Source: Hymenobacter terrenus (GTDB taxonomy: Bacteria > Bacteroidota > Bacteroidia > Cytophagales > Hymenobacteraceae). From it: a DNA stretch of 64,000 bases. The notes beneath the pieces are model-generated. The model searched no databases. It was given only the letters and a program-made list of their open reading frames with translations, and was not told where the DNA came from. Position numbers and translations under genes: made by a program. The stretch is taken from NCBI RefSeq assembly GCF_000972495.1, contig NZ_LATM01000008.1:293-64292 (forward strand), written 5' to 3'. How positions within the stretch are numbered: the first letter of the stretch is position 1; every line of letters starts with the position of its first letter. This document shows positions 43,464 through 52,006 of the stretch, piece after piece.

Positions 43464-44303
43464 TTAGTGAGTCCATTCCAATGTTTTCTCCCAAAGCTCT
43501 TTCCGCAACGCGGCGTCTTGCGCTTGCGCGGCGAATGTGGCTGGCTTTTTCTGGTCGAAGTAGGCGCCGGTTACCTGCCGGAGGCCGGGGGCGGTAGCGA
43601 GGTAGTACGGGGCGTGGGCAGAGCTGCCAATGGGCTGAAACAGCTCATAAACCAGACCCGCATATTTGAAAAAAACCTGTTCCAGCCCTTTTACCTTGAG
43701 CACCGTCGTGTTGTATAAGCCGGGGCTGAACGCATTGACGGTGACCCCGGTGGGCTGCACGCGCTGCGCCATTTCCACGGTGAATAAGGCATTGGCCAGT
43801 TTGGTATTGCGGTAGCTGGCTCGGTGGCCAAAATCCAGGCCATAAGGTGTGCTTGCCAAATCGAAGTGGCCTTGCAGGTGCAGCCCCGTATTCACGGTCA
43901 GAATCCGGGCGTGGGCATTGGCGGAAAGCAGCCCCGTCAGCCCAGTAGACAGGATAAACGGGGCCAGGTAATTGACCATGAAATTGGTTTCGAAGCCATC
44001 CGCATTCAGTACTTTTTCCGTCATAAAAACGCCGGCATTGTTAATCAGTACCTGCAAGGCCGGCACCTCCCAGGTTATTTTTTCTACCAGCTCCCGGCAG
44101 CTTTTTATGGTCGATAAATCGCCTTGAATAGCGCGAACCTGCCGGTTGCCGGTGCGCGCGATGATTTCGTTCACCACCGCTTGCCCTTTAGCAGCATCGC
44201 GGGCAGTGATGACCACCGGATGGCCTTTAGCGGCGAATAAGGCGGCGGTGGCTTTACCGATGCCGCTGTTGCCCCCAGTAATTAAAACGGTTTCCTGCTC
44301 CAT
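43464..44303 (-). CDS. Short-chain dehydrogenase/reductase
   Basis: A 279-residue SDR protein with the Rossmann start VLITGGNSGIGKATA (TGxxxGxG), RDAAKGQAVVNEI, the structural NNAGVF and the catalytic Y-x3-K in ASYRNTKLANALF. Overall it resembles the retinol-dehydrogenase-like/protochlorophyllide-like SDRs that act on hydrophobic carbonyls; the substrate is unknown. The frame is open upstream to 44498, but the ATG at 44303 is the family start. It probably uses NADP(H), judging from basic residues after the second strand (AR). Confidence 0.88.
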   Translation of the reverse strand: MEQETVLITGGNSGIGKATAALFAAKGHPVVITARDAAKGQAVVNEIIARTGNRQVRAIQGDLSTIKSCRELVEKITWEVPALQVLINNAGVFMTEKVLNADGFETNFMVNYLAPFILSTGLTGLLSANAHARILTVNTGLHLQGHFDLASTPYGLDFGHRASYRNTKLANALFTVEMAQRVQPTGVTVNAFSPGLYNTTVLKVKGLEQVFFKYAGLVYELFQPIGSSAHAPYYLATAPGLRQVTGAYFDQKKPATFAAQAQDAALRKELWEKTLEWTH

Positions 44304-44477
44304 AATTTGCGCGTCAGACTTGTGCCTGGCAATGAGCCGGCCGTCGTGTCGGCGGGGCAAATGTGGGATGCGGCGGGCAAAAGAGGATGCCGCGACGCGG
44401 GCAACTTGTGGCAGCTCCCCTACTTTGCTCCCGGCGTGATGATCCTTGCTGCCACTGCTTTTCGTCGTAGGCGCGGC

Positions 44478-44519
44478 GCAACAAGGCCCGTTTCCCAAGT
44501 GGGAAGCGGGCCTTGTTGC
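44478..44519 (-). terminator. 20-bp hairpin between two minus-strand genes
   Basis: Arms GCAACAAGGCCCGTTTCCCA and TGGGAAGCGGGCCTTGTTGC pair with one G-U. It lies 20 bp after the stop of the 44539 gene and about 175 bp before the SDR start. Confidence 0.7.
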
Positions 44520-44538
44520 ATTGGTTGGACCAGCGCGG

Positions 44539-44904
44539 CTATGCAGCGGGCTTATCGGTTTTGGGCTTGCGCACGGGCTTCTTCCGCTCGCTCTGCCGGA
44601 TGCCGCCGGCCAGTTCGTACTGCGAGCTGTCGGCGCCGTACTTGAATTTCACGCCACTCAGGGCCCGGGAGGACCAAGCGGCCAATTCCTTTTCCTGCTT
44701 TTTAAGCTGGTTGAGGAGGTCGTCGGCTGCGTTCAGGGCCTTGTTGTAGTCACTCAGCGTTTTGGCAGCGGCCGCGACGCGGGTGCTGCCTTCGGCAACT
44801 GAAATGGTTTCGCCCAGGTCCAGTTGCGGGTCGATGGCAGCCAGCCCATCCACGCGGAACTGGGCTTTGGTGATGGGGGCAGATTCTCGGGCTTTGTATG
44901 CCAT
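44539..44904 (-). CDS. Helical protein of unknown function
   Basis: A 121-residue protein: N-terminal MAYKARESAPITKAQF, then DPQLDLGETIS, a coiled-coil-like middle (KTLSDYNKALNAADDLLNQL), then RALSGVKFKYGADSSQYE and a basic tail (KKPVRKPKTDKPAA). This pattern (KYGxDSxxYE plus GGxRxSExK) recurs in unnamed Hymenobacter proteins I have seen; function unknown. It lies next to A+T-rich, repeat-containing DNA. Confidence 0.7.
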   Translation of the reverse strand: MAYKARESAPITKAQFRVDGLAAIDPQLDLGETISVAEGSTRVAAAAKTLSDYNKALNAADDLLNQLKKQEKELAAWSSRALSGVKFKYGADSSQYELAGGIRQSERKKPVRKPKTDKPAA

Positions 44905-44952
44905 ATGATTGGTATAAATGAAGTTATTAGGAATTGCTTTCGCAATATAATA

Positions 44953-45189
44953 CTATTCTATAGCTGCGCTAATTATCTGGCTTTTTTGTTTCATCAAAGC
45001 TTTTGATTGAGCCAACCAACTGATTTTCCGACCGTTCAGGCTATTTGCATCTACGAACAGATTGTTTTTATATCCAAACAGTTTGGTTACACATATGAAT
45101 AGACTATTTGTATGTATAGTCAAGTTATTTGAATGTATAATTAAGCTATTTGCATTTGCAACCAAGCCATTTGTATAAGCATTTGGCTT
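44953..45189 (-). pseudogene. Heptapeptide-repeat reading frame without a clear start
   Basis: An open frame of 78 codons. Residues 3-51 show a strict 7-residue period with Leu at 9, 16, 23, 30, 37, 44 and 51, and Asn (once Thr) two before each Leu: TNGLVANANSL, then IIHSNNLTIHTNSLF. The tail is charged. The frame has no ATG ahead of the repeat and opens directly after a stop, so it looks like a fragment of a longer repeat protein; a TTG at 45165 would be the only nearby start. Confidence 0.45.
45037..45183. repeat. 21-nt periodic degenerate repeat (seven units)
   Basis: Seven consecutive degenerate 21-nt units, typified on the plus strand by AAGCTATTTGCATTTGCAAC. They encode the heptapeptide repeat on the minus strand. 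Confidence 0.75.
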
Positions 45190-45546
45190 CTATAAGAACC
45201 ATGATATGCTGCGAGCGGAGAACCAACCAATATCAGGGTCTGAAACCCGGCTTGAGCCGCCCCGTGCCCAGCAGCGGCTGTGCCAGCAGTAGCTATGGCT
45301 GCTGACGCTGCCGGGTGAAGTTAGGCGACTCGACATGCTGGTGGAAGAACATAGCTATTCTCCGCATCTGGCCTTCACCACCACCGCGACGGGGCGTGTC
45401 GGGCGCTGCGGTAGGGGCTGGAGATGCTTCTTCAATAAATCATTCAACTATGATAAAAATTATCAAAACAACTTCATAGATTGCAATGTCGAATGCAGAT
45501 ATTGCTGGCGACGTTTTAAAATCATTTATACGACCACTTACAAAAC

Positions 45547-45798
45547 ATGATACTTAAACCTAAAACCCTCGATGTAGAAGAATTTACGACTTCTAGCTTT
45601 ATCAATAACAGACAACTATTATCTGTATTAGATGACACTAATGAGTTCAAAGCAACGCTTGTTAAACTGTTCGATATAAACGACAGCAACGCAAATCAAG
45701 TACTAAAGATTGGCAACGCTGAAAAATTATTACAAGACATCAGCGAATTAGATTCCCAATGCATCAAAATTGACATTGATACAAAAATGTGCAATTAG
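45547..45798 (+). CDS. Upstream part of a frameshifted A+T-rich gene
   Basis: An 83-residue open frame, A+T-rich and unlike its G+C-rich surroundings (ILKPKTLDVEEFTTSSFINN). It ends at a stop eight bases after a run of five A (45782-45787 region). One extra A there would join it to the next frame, giving TKNVQLVKMLEEEK. I take it as the N-terminal part of one protein of about 420 residues. Family not recognised; no signal peptide or membrane segment. Confidence 0.5.
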   Translation: MILKPKTLDVEEFTTSSFINNRQLLSVLDDTNEFKATLVKLFDINDSNANQVLKIGNAEKLLQDISELDSQCIKIDIDTKMCN

Positions 45799-45803
45799 TC
45801 AAG

Positions 45804-46814
45804 ATGCTTGAGGAGGAAAAAGCTATTTTTGAAATTCTTGAGCTAACTAATAACTTTATCATATCAAAAACCAAATCTGATATACTACTTGCAGAGACTC
45901 GGTATGCAGCAAAATCTGACCTTTTAGAGTTATACAATCTTAGCAAATTTGCAAACTACTGCCGAGATAATGATTATAATACTCTTATTAACGACATAAA
46001 TACTTATTTGAAAAGCAAGAACTCTTCAAATACAGAAGAAAGGAAGATTAGACTTATTTTCTTGAAGAGCGATGAAAGATTTTATCTTCGGGCCATGACA
46101 TCGACGTCAATATCAAGTCAAGGCTACAGAGATTTTGGCATCAACTTTTCGATTTTTATCGCATTGGCTTCACTAGGCCAGTACGTAGAAAAAAATAATA
46201 ATGAGTTATTCATCAATAATTACCGTATTGATGATTCAACCATATATCTTTCATTTGCAATGAAAGACAGTGTAAAAATCAATTCAAAATTGAGTTTGTC
46301 ATTTAACCTTATTCTTGAAAATGATGAAGTTAAAAGAAATGCCGTTTCCTTCAACGGAGTTTTCAAACTCAAATTTGAGGAAAAGGATAAAACCAGTGAA
46401 ATACTTCTCAAACCGAGAGGGCTAAAAAGGCAGGATTCAATGCATCCTACAGATTTGCTATCCTTTCAGCATAAGGGAAGCGTTGAAAACGTTTTTGAAA
46501 GGATAAAGGAATTGCCCGAACTCATTGAATTCTTTATCAAACAAGTAAGTAATGATGCCAATAAAATCTCTGCTATTGAAAATCCAGACGATGTTAAGAA
46601 ATTAATTTTACACAAAGTTAAATTTTCAAAAAAACCAGAATTCCAAGCCTATAAGGAACCTATTCGAAAAAAGCTAACAAGCATCAACGTAGATAACACA
46701 TTCAAACTATTCGAATTATTACGCGAAGTAGAAGAAATTTTTGAACATGATGATGTCGTGTCAAAAGATTTTTGGAGAACTAAGCTTTACGAATCACTAA
46801 TCGAAAAACAATAG
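45804..46814 (+). CDS. A+T-rich protein of unknown function (C-terminal part of frameshifted gene)
   Basis: 336 residues from ATG 45804 (the frame opens with GTG 45789). The protein is rich in Lys, Asn, Ile and Glu and predicted helical, with segments such as EILELTNNFIISKTKSDILL and FERIKELPELIEFFIKQ. A short beta-rich centre (YRIDDSTIYLSFAMKD) separates helical ends. No family recognised, no membrane segments. Its composition suggests horizontal transfer. It is probably translated as, or derived from, one product with the 83-residue frame upstream. Confidence 0.7.
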   Translation: MLEEEKAIFEILELTNNFIISKTKSDILLAETRYAAKSDLLELYNLSKFANYCRDNDYNTLINDINTYLKSKNSSNTEERKIRLIFLKSDERFYLRAMTSTSISSQGYRDFGINFSIFIALASLGQYVEKNNNELFINNYRIDDSTIYLSFAMKDSVKINSKLSLSFNLILENDEVKRNAVSFNGVFKLKFEEKDKTSEILLKPRGLKRQDSMHPTDLLSFQHKGSVENVFERIKELPELIEFFIKQVSNDANKISAIENPDDVKKLILHKVKFSKKPEFQAYKEPIRKKLTSINVDNTFKLFELLREVEEIFEHDDVVSKDFWRTKLYESLIEKQ

Positions 46815-46821
46815 GAATCTG

Positions 46822-46863
46822 CTCTTGGCGCGAGTTGAGATAAAACCCAATTCGCGCTAAGAG
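46822..46863 (+). terminator. Hairpin after the A+T-rich gene
   Basis: Stem CTCTTGGCGCGAGTTG / CAATTCGCGCTAAGAG (two mismatches) 8 bp after the stop, then TATTTTCTT. Confidence 0.65.
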
Positions 46864-46894
46864 TATTTTCTTCTACCCAACCCCGCCCCCGCCG

Positions 46895-46902
46895 TACCTT
46901 TG
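46895..46902 (+). promoter_or_regulatory. -7 promoter box of the ABC-F gene, very close to the start codon
   Basis: TACCTTTG is an exact TAnnTTTG box whose last base is only 6 bp from the ATG at 46909, predicting a nearly leaderless mRNA. Confidence 0.6.
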
Positions 46903-46908
46903 CGGCCT

Positions 46909-48825
46909 ATGAACCTGTTATCCGCCGAGAACATCTCGAAGAATTACGCTGACCGCTGGCTGTTTAAAGACCTCAATTTTGGCCTGCAACAAGGGCAGCG
47001 CGTGGCCTTTGTGGGCATCAATGGCACCGGCAAAACCACGCTCATGCGCGTGCTGGCCGGCCTCGAACAGCCCGATACCGGCCTGGTGAGCACCCGCAAG
47101 GGCATCCGCGTGACCTACCTGGGCCAGCAGCCCGTGTTCGACGAAAGCCTAAACGTGGAGGAAACCATCTTCGCCAGCCAGAACGACACGCTCAAAGCCA
47201 TCAAGGAGTACGAGCACGTCATCAACGACCCCAACCACAAGCCCGACGACCTCCAGCGCGTGCTCGAACGCATGGATTCCCTCAACGCCTGGGACTACGA
47301 GGCGCAGGTGCAGCAGATTCTGGGTCGCCTGGGCATCCTCGGCGAGCTGCTGACCCGCAACGTGAGCCAGCTTTCGGGCGGGCAGCGCAAGCGCGTGGCC
47401 CTGGCCCGCGTCCTCATCGAAGAGCCCGACGTGCTGCTCCTTGACGAGCCCACCAACCACCTGGACCTGGCCACCATCGAGTGGCTCGAAAACCGGCTGT
47501 CGTCCCCCACCCTCACGCTGCTGATGGTAACCCACGACCGGTACTTCCTCGACAAAGTAGCCAATGAAATCGTGGAGCTCGACAAGGGGCAGATGTACCG
47601 CTACCAGGGCAACTACGCCTATTTCGTGGAGAAAAAAGCCGACCGCGAAATGCGCGAAGCCACCGAAGTAGAGAAGGCCCGCAACCTCTTCCGCAAGGAA
47701 CTGGAGTGGATGCGCCGCATGCCCCAGGCCCGCGGCACCAAGCAAAAAGCCCGCATCGACGCCTTCTACGTGACCAAGGAAAAGGCCAGCACCAACCTGA
47801 GTAAGCAGCAGATTGAGTTGAGCGTGAAAACCACCCGCCAGGGCGGTAAAATCATCGAAGCCAGCCATTTGAACAAGCGCTTCGGCGACAACGTGGTGCT
47901 CGACGACTTCAGCTACGTCTTCAAGAAAAAGGACCGCATCGGCCTCGTGGGGCCCAACGGCGCGGGCAAGTCCACGCTGCTGAATATGCTCACCGGCAAA
48001 ATGCAGCCCGACTCCGGCACCATCGACGTGGGCCTGACCACGGTATTCGGCTACTACACCCAGACCGAGCTGGAATTTGACCCCGAGCAGCGCGTCATCG
48101 ACATCGTGAAGGAAGTGGCCGAAGTGGTAGAGCTGGCCAACGGCGACGTGCTCACGGCCAGCCAGTTCCTCAACCTGTTCCTCTTCCCGCCGGCCCAGCA
48201 GTACACGTTGGTGAGCAAGCTGAGCGGCGGCGAAAAGCGGCGCTTGCAGCTCCTGCGCGTGCTCATCAAAAACCCCAACTTCCTGATTCTTGACGAGCCC
48301 ACCAACGACCTGGACCTGGCCACGCTCAACATCCTGGAAGACTTCCTGCTTCATTTCACCGGCTGCCTGCTCATCGTCAGCCACGACCGGTACTTCCTCG
48401 ACCACCTCGCCGAGCACCTCTTCGTGCTCGAACCCGGCGGGGCCGTCCTGAACTTCCCCGGCAACTACACCGACTACCGCGAATACCTCGCCGAGCGCGA
48501 AACCGAAGCGGCCATTGAAGCTGAGGAAAAGGCCGCCAAAGCTGCCCGCGCCGCCGCCAAGCTGGCCGCCCCTGCGCCCGTGAGCACGGCCGTGGCTGCA
48601 TCACCCCAAAAGCGCCGCGCCACCTTCGCCGAGAAAAAAGAGTATGAGCAGCTCGAAAAAGCCATGGCTACGCTCGAAACCGAGAAGCAGGAAATCACCG
48701 CCAAGCTGAATGGCGGCAGCGGCAGTCCGCAGGATTTTGCCGCCTGGGGCGCCCGCCTGCAAGCCATTGAAAAGGAGCTGGAGGAGAAGGAAGAAAGGTG
48801 GATGGAGCTGGCTGAGTTGGGGTAG
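46909..48825 (+). CDS. ABC-F family ATPase (Uup-like)
   Basis: A 638-residue soluble protein with two ABC domains. The first has Walker A GINGTGKTT, signature LSGGQRKRV and LLLDEPTNHLDL; the second has GPNGAGKST, LSGGEKRRL and LILDEPTNDLDL. A linker (about 240-310; RKELEWMRRMPQARGTK) and a C-terminal coiled coil of about 90 residues (KKEYEQLEKAMATLETEKQE) complete the Uup-like plan. ABC-F proteins act on ribosomes; Uup has also been linked to DNA. The ATG at 46909 is preferred because the -7 box overlaps the TTG nine bases earlier. Confidence 0.95.
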   Translation: MNLLSAENISKNYADRWLFKDLNFGLQQGQRVAFVGINGTGKTTLMRVLAGLEQPDTGLVSTRKGIRVTYLGQQPVFDESLNVEETIFASQNDTLKAIKEYEHVINDPNHKPDDLQRVLERMDSLNAWDYEAQVQQILGRLGILGELLTRNVSQLSGGQRKRVALARVLIEEPDVLLLDEPTNHLDLATIEWLENRLSSPTLTLLMVTHDRYFLDKVANEIVELDKGQMYRYQGNYAYFVEKKADREMREATEVEKARNLFRKELEWMRRMPQARGTKQKARIDAFYVTKEKASTNLSKQQIELSVKTTRQGGKIIEASHLNKRFGDNVVLDDFSYVFKKKDRIGLVGPNGAGKSTLLNMLTGKMQPDSGTIDVGLTTVFGYYTQTELEFDPEQRVIDIVKEVAEVVELANGDVLTASQFLNLFLFPPAQQYTLVSKLSGGEKRRLQLLRVLIKNPNFLILDEPTNDLDLATLNILEDFLLHFTGCLLIVSHDRYFLDHLAEHLFVLEPGGAVLNFPGNYTDYREYLAERETEAAIEAEEKAAKAARAAAKLAAPAPVSTAVAASPQKRRATFAEKKEYEQLEKAMATLETEKQEITAKLNGGSGSPQDFAAWGARLQAIEKELEEKEERWMELAELG

Positions 48826-48846
48826 AGAACTCCCCTAGGCAACTTA

Positions 48847-48886
48847 AAAACCAGGCAGCTGCGATTGTATCGTAGCAGCCTGGTTT
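48847..48886 (+). terminator. Terminator of the ABC-F gene
   Basis: Stem AAAACCAGGC-AGCTGCGAT / ATCGTAGCA-GCCTGGTTTT with minor mismatches, followed by TATT. About 20 bp after the stop. Confidence 0.8.
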
Positions 48887-48912
48887 TATTATATCTTAGT
48901 AGCGTAGTTTCC

Positions 48913-49800
48913 TCATTTAACGGAGTTAACCTCTACTCTTACCAACGCATTATACCTGCGATTATCAGCGGTCAGCGGCAATAGATTCCACCCTTTTCCT
49001 AAAGTATAGCCCCACATGTTGCTTTTCTTAAGCTCAAATGAGGGCCACATAATCTGACCTGACGGCATGTATCTGTCCATATCTGGCTGGGGAGCCGCAT
49101 CATCTGCATTTCCAAACTCCACCGCTATAAAATACCCCTCTTTTGGGGCAACGATATTGTAGCTGCTCAAGTCCCTGGTGTACCAGCCGTCTTCTTCGGG
49201 GACCGTGCGGAAAACGCCCTCATTGAACAAGCTGATATTGGGAGAATGTCTAGGACCGTCGGCTCCGTAAATACGGACCCGAAACGCTTTTCTCGGAAAT
49301 CCATTCTTACCAATATAGAACGACACCGTACGGAATTTGCCCAGGGGCTCTTGCTTCTTATTTTTGATGAAGAAAGCGTATTGAGTTCCCGGTAACCCGG
49401 TAATTATTTCGTTTTGGGCTGCTCGCGTTGCATCGCTTCGAGATGGTGTATAAGGTACAATCGGACACTGCGGTATTCCAATTAGCAGCTTTGGCCTCAA
49501 TTCAATGTGCATATCTTCTACCTTGCCGCGCTCAATGAATACGGCATAACGGCGGTAACCCAAAGTCACTAAGACCAAGGAGTCCTGCTTGAACTTATCC
49601 AAACCAGCTAATTGAAAATACCCTTTTTCATTAGTAAGGGTCCCTGTTCCCGATTCGATTAGCAGAATGGAAGCGAAAGGGATAGGCTGCTTGGTTTGAG
49701 CATCTACCACGCGCCCGGTGATGCGGCTTTCCTGCGCCTGGCCAATTACTGGCAATAATATCAGCAGCCATAAGGCAGAAAACAGGAAGCGTTTCATCAT
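48913..49800 (-). CDS. Secreted carboxypeptidase-regulatory-like protein
   Basis: A 295-residue protein with a signal peptide (MMKRFLFSALWLLILLPVIG-QAQ), then a carboxypeptidase D regulatory-like beta-sandwich (RITGRVVDAQTKQPIPFASI ... GTGTLTNEKGYFQL) at about 25-105. The C-terminal half is of unknown fold and contains a cysteine (IPQCPIV) and YIGKNGFPRKAFRVRIYG. The layout is common in Bacteroidota, where the N-domain sits on periplasmic or outer-membrane proteins. Somewhat lower G+C than its neighbours. Confidence 0.8.
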   Translation of the reverse strand: MMKRFLFSALWLLILLPVIGQAQESRITGRVVDAQTKQPIPFASILLIESGTGTLTNEKGYFQLAGLDKFKQDSLVLVTLGYRRYAVFIERGKVEDMHIELRPKLLIGIPQCPIVPYTPSRSDATRAAQNEIITGLPGTQYAFFIKNKKQEPLGKFRTVSFYIGKNGFPRKAFRVRIYGADGPRHSPNISLFNEGVFRTVPEEDGWYTRDLSSYNIVAPKEGYFIAVEFGNADDAAPQPDMDRYMPSGQIMWPSFELKKSNMWGYTLGKGWNLLPLTADNRRYNALVRVEVNSVK

Positions 49801-50163
49801 AAGTCAAATAACGGCTACAATCTTTACTGGTAATCACCGCATTTATAATTTCCAAACAACAGCGACCACACATTCGCTGGGTACAGGCCGCCCATATTAT
49901 CCGGTCGCTTGAGGCGCATCTGCAAGCTCTTGAAAAGGAATTGCTAATTTGGGGTAGTGCGAAGAACAAACTCCCCTCCTTACCAAGGAGGGGATGTTTG
50001 AGCCAACGGCTCGGACGGGGGTGGTTGGAGTCGTTGAACGACTGGCGGATGAGTCATCTAGGCATTGTTCGCCTATCGTTCAACGACCCCAACCACCCCC
50101 GTTTTTGCTTCGCAAAAACTCCCCTCCTTACCAAGGAGGGAAGTTTTTGTTTCATTATCTCGG
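49801..50163. other. Repeat-bearing gap between two minus-strand genes
   Basis: Contains a nested inverted-repeat element (see 49971-50141) and A+T-rich DNA to its left. No gene. Confidence 0.5.
49971..50141. repeat. Nested inverted-repeat element
   Basis: Two copies of the small palindrome CCCCTCCTTACCAAGGAGGG (49973-49992 and about 50121-50140) flank a 26-bp inverted pair, 50016-50041 with 50076-50101 (one mismatch). Confidence 0.75.
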
Positions 50164-51015
50164 CTACTTCCGCCTCCGCACCTGCACAAATTCCAGCGGC
50201 ACCGTGGTACTGTCTACCGGAGCCTTTATTACCAGTCCATCGGCCGCGTCGTAGCGGGGAAAGTAGAGGTAGCCGCGCACCTCCTGGCCGGGCTCCAGGG
50301 TTACTTTGCGCAGGGCATATTCCTGGAGGTTGGCGGCGCGCTGCTGCATGACCTCGGCGGCCGCGGCGTGCTCGACTTTGGTAGCGGCCGAAATGAAGCT
50401 GTACGTCACGGCCGCATCGCGTAGGGAAGTCCGGGTTTGGTACTGCGCCACCGTTTCACGCTTGCCAATGCTGGCCACATCCGTCGCGATGCTGGCCACC
50501 CCCAACGCTATTCCAAACCAGTCGATGCGGGCGGCTTTGGCTGCTTCCTTGTCGGCAGTAGCGCGCAGGCTTGCAATTTCAGGTTCGGGGTCGAAGGCTG
50601 CGATGGGCCGGGATGGCAGCGCGGGCAGGGGCAATGACATGCTGGCGGCCGCAACGGCGGCCGTTACTTCGGCACCCGGGAGGGGCTTGGGACGCTTCAC
50701 TTTTTGGCCGGCCAGGGGTGCCGGGGCCGGCAGGCGGGTGGCCTGGTACTGAAACGCAGCCGGGGCTACCACCAGGGAATGGTGGGTCGGGTTGCGGTAT
50801 TCCGCCTCGAACACTATCCGAGTGGGCTCGTAGCACACAAAGCTCAGGCGTACTTCCACGCTGTCGGCCGTAGCTAGGGCCTGCTCGCGCCCTTCAACGA
50901 AGAGACCAGTGGAGCGGGCCGGCTTCATGCCCAACTGATACGTGGGGGCGCAAGCGGTGGTGGCTAATCCAACCAAGGCCAACAACTGCAGACGGCGAAA
51001 GTATAAAGACAACAT
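50164..51015 (-). CDS. Lipoprotein of unknown function, paralogue of the gene at 51169
   Basis: A 283-residue lipoprotein (signal ending ATTAC, C22). It shares with its neighbour PTYxLxMxP near the lipid site, DSVEVRLSFVCYE, AFDPEPEIASL, and the end LEPGQEVRGYLYFPRYDAADGLVI ... LEFVQVR. A long Ala-rich middle differs (insert of about 50 residues, some hydrophobic: WFGIALGVASIATDVASIG). No known domain. The pair is likely a tandem duplication that diverged. Confidence 0.75.
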   Translation of the reverse strand: MLSLYFRRLQLLALVGLATTACAPTYQLGMKPARSTGLFVEGREQALATADSVEVRLSFVCYEPTRIVFEAEYRNPTHHSLVVAPAAFQYQATRLPAPAPLAGQKVKRPKPLPGAEVTAAVAAASMSLPLPALPSRPIAAFDPEPEIASLRATADKEAAKAARIDWFGIALGVASIATDVASIGKRETVAQYQTRTSLRDAAVTYSFISAATKVEHAAAAEVMQQRAANLQEYALRKVTLEPGQEVRGYLYFPRYDAADGLVIKAPVDSTTVPLEFVQVRRRK

Positions 51016-51168
51016 AAACCGGTATTGAAAGGGAATTCGCTATTCGCTTCTGGCAGGTAGATGATGCCAGTTGAGCCGAGGTTGCATGGCCCACCAAATT
51101 TTTTTTTGCAATATCCGTACTCGCGCTGGCTTGGCGAATTGCCCCTACTCCCATGCCCCAGACGGGCG

Positions 51169-51924
51169 CTAGTGTACCGTCCGAATCTGAATGAAGTCGA
51201 GTGTGGTACCTCCAGCCATGCCAGGAGCCGATATCCGAATCAGGTCCGCCTTATCGACCCGTGGGAATGCCACGTAACCACGTAGGCGCTGGCCCGGCTC
51301 GACGGTGTTGTGGCGCAGGGCACCGGAGCGCAGCTCTTCCAATTGGGCCCGATGTTGGTCGGCCGCAGCAGCGGCTTCCAAGCGCTGCTGCGTGAAGTAG
51401 TCATTCTCTTCTTTTTGCTTGGTTTCGCGGGCGCGTTCCTGCTCCTTGGTTTCCTTCTTTTTTAGCGAAGCGAGGTCGTCCACTACGTGGCTCAGGCTCG
51501 TCAGCACTTCGTTGGTCCCGACGTGGGTGGCCGCGGCAGACTCTTCGGCCACGCGGCTGGCTAACTCCTGAATCTGCACTTCGGGGTCGAAGGCCGTCAT
51601 TCGGCCGGGCATGTACGGTGTGGCCACCGTAGACGCTACCGGCTGGGTAACCAGCGGCTGGATGTAAAAATCAGTTGGCCCCACGCTCAATGCCCGGCTG
51701 GTATTGTTACGGAAGTCCACATCAAACACCATTTTACTCATCTCGTAGCGCACGAAACTGATGCGTACATCCACGCTGTCGTGTTGCTGGCGGGCCGTTT
51801 CGGAGCCATCAGCCCATAAGCCGGAGCCTTTGCTGGGGCGCATGGTCAACATGTAAGTAGGGCCACAAGCAGTTAGTGCCGCAGCCATTGTCATTGCCGC
51901 CAGTGTAGAGAAAAGAAGACGCAT
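51169..51924 (-). CDS. Lipoprotein of unknown function, paralogue of the gene at 50164
   Basis: A 251-residue lipoprotein (signal ending LTAC, C20). It has PTYMLTMRPSKGSGLWADG, DSVDVRISFVRYE, MTAFDPEVQIQEL, a charged coiled-coil-like middle (KKKETKEQERARETKQKEE) and the end VEPGQRLRGYVAFPRVDKAD ... LDFIQIR. Same layout as the downstream neighbour. The beta-rich ends could form a shared fold, with the helical middle varying; function unknown. Confidence 0.75.
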   Translation of the reverse strand: MRLLFSTLAAMTMAAALTACGPTYMLTMRPSKGSGLWADGSETARQQHDSVDVRISFVRYEMSKMVFDVDFRNNTSRALSVGPTDFYIQPLVTQPVASTVATPYMPGRMTAFDPEVQIQELASRVAEESAAATHVGTNEVLTSLSHVVDDLASLKKKETKEQERARETKQKEENDYFTQQRLEAAAAADQHRAQLEELRSGALRHNTVEPGQRLRGYVAFPRVDKADLIRISAPGMAGGTTLDFIQIRTVH

Positions 51925-52006
51925 ATTGTAAAACGAGGAATAAAGGTGAATGTAGGAGGGGGAGCCTTTTTAGCATGCCGTAGTTGCATCCTCCACCTTA
52001 TTCTTT

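Larger units (their letters stand above)
44945..45546. other. Composite gap: heptapeptide-repeat frame and A+T-rich DNA
   Basis: The left part contains the 21-nt-periodic repeat and its open frame (44953-45189, minus). The rest is a G+C-rich piece (about 45220-45425) with no supported gene, then A+T-rich DNA ahead of the frameshifted gene. Confidence 0.5.

Noticed and set aside
45335..45550. 71-codon open frame upstream of the frameshifted gene
   Set aside because: Crosses from G+C-rich to A+T-rich DNA, no motif; more likely chance.
47149..48417. 422-codon antisense open frame over the ABC-F gene
   Set aside because: A shadow of the G+C-rich plus-strand gene; the composition is typical of reverse-complemented Leu/Ala/Asp codons.
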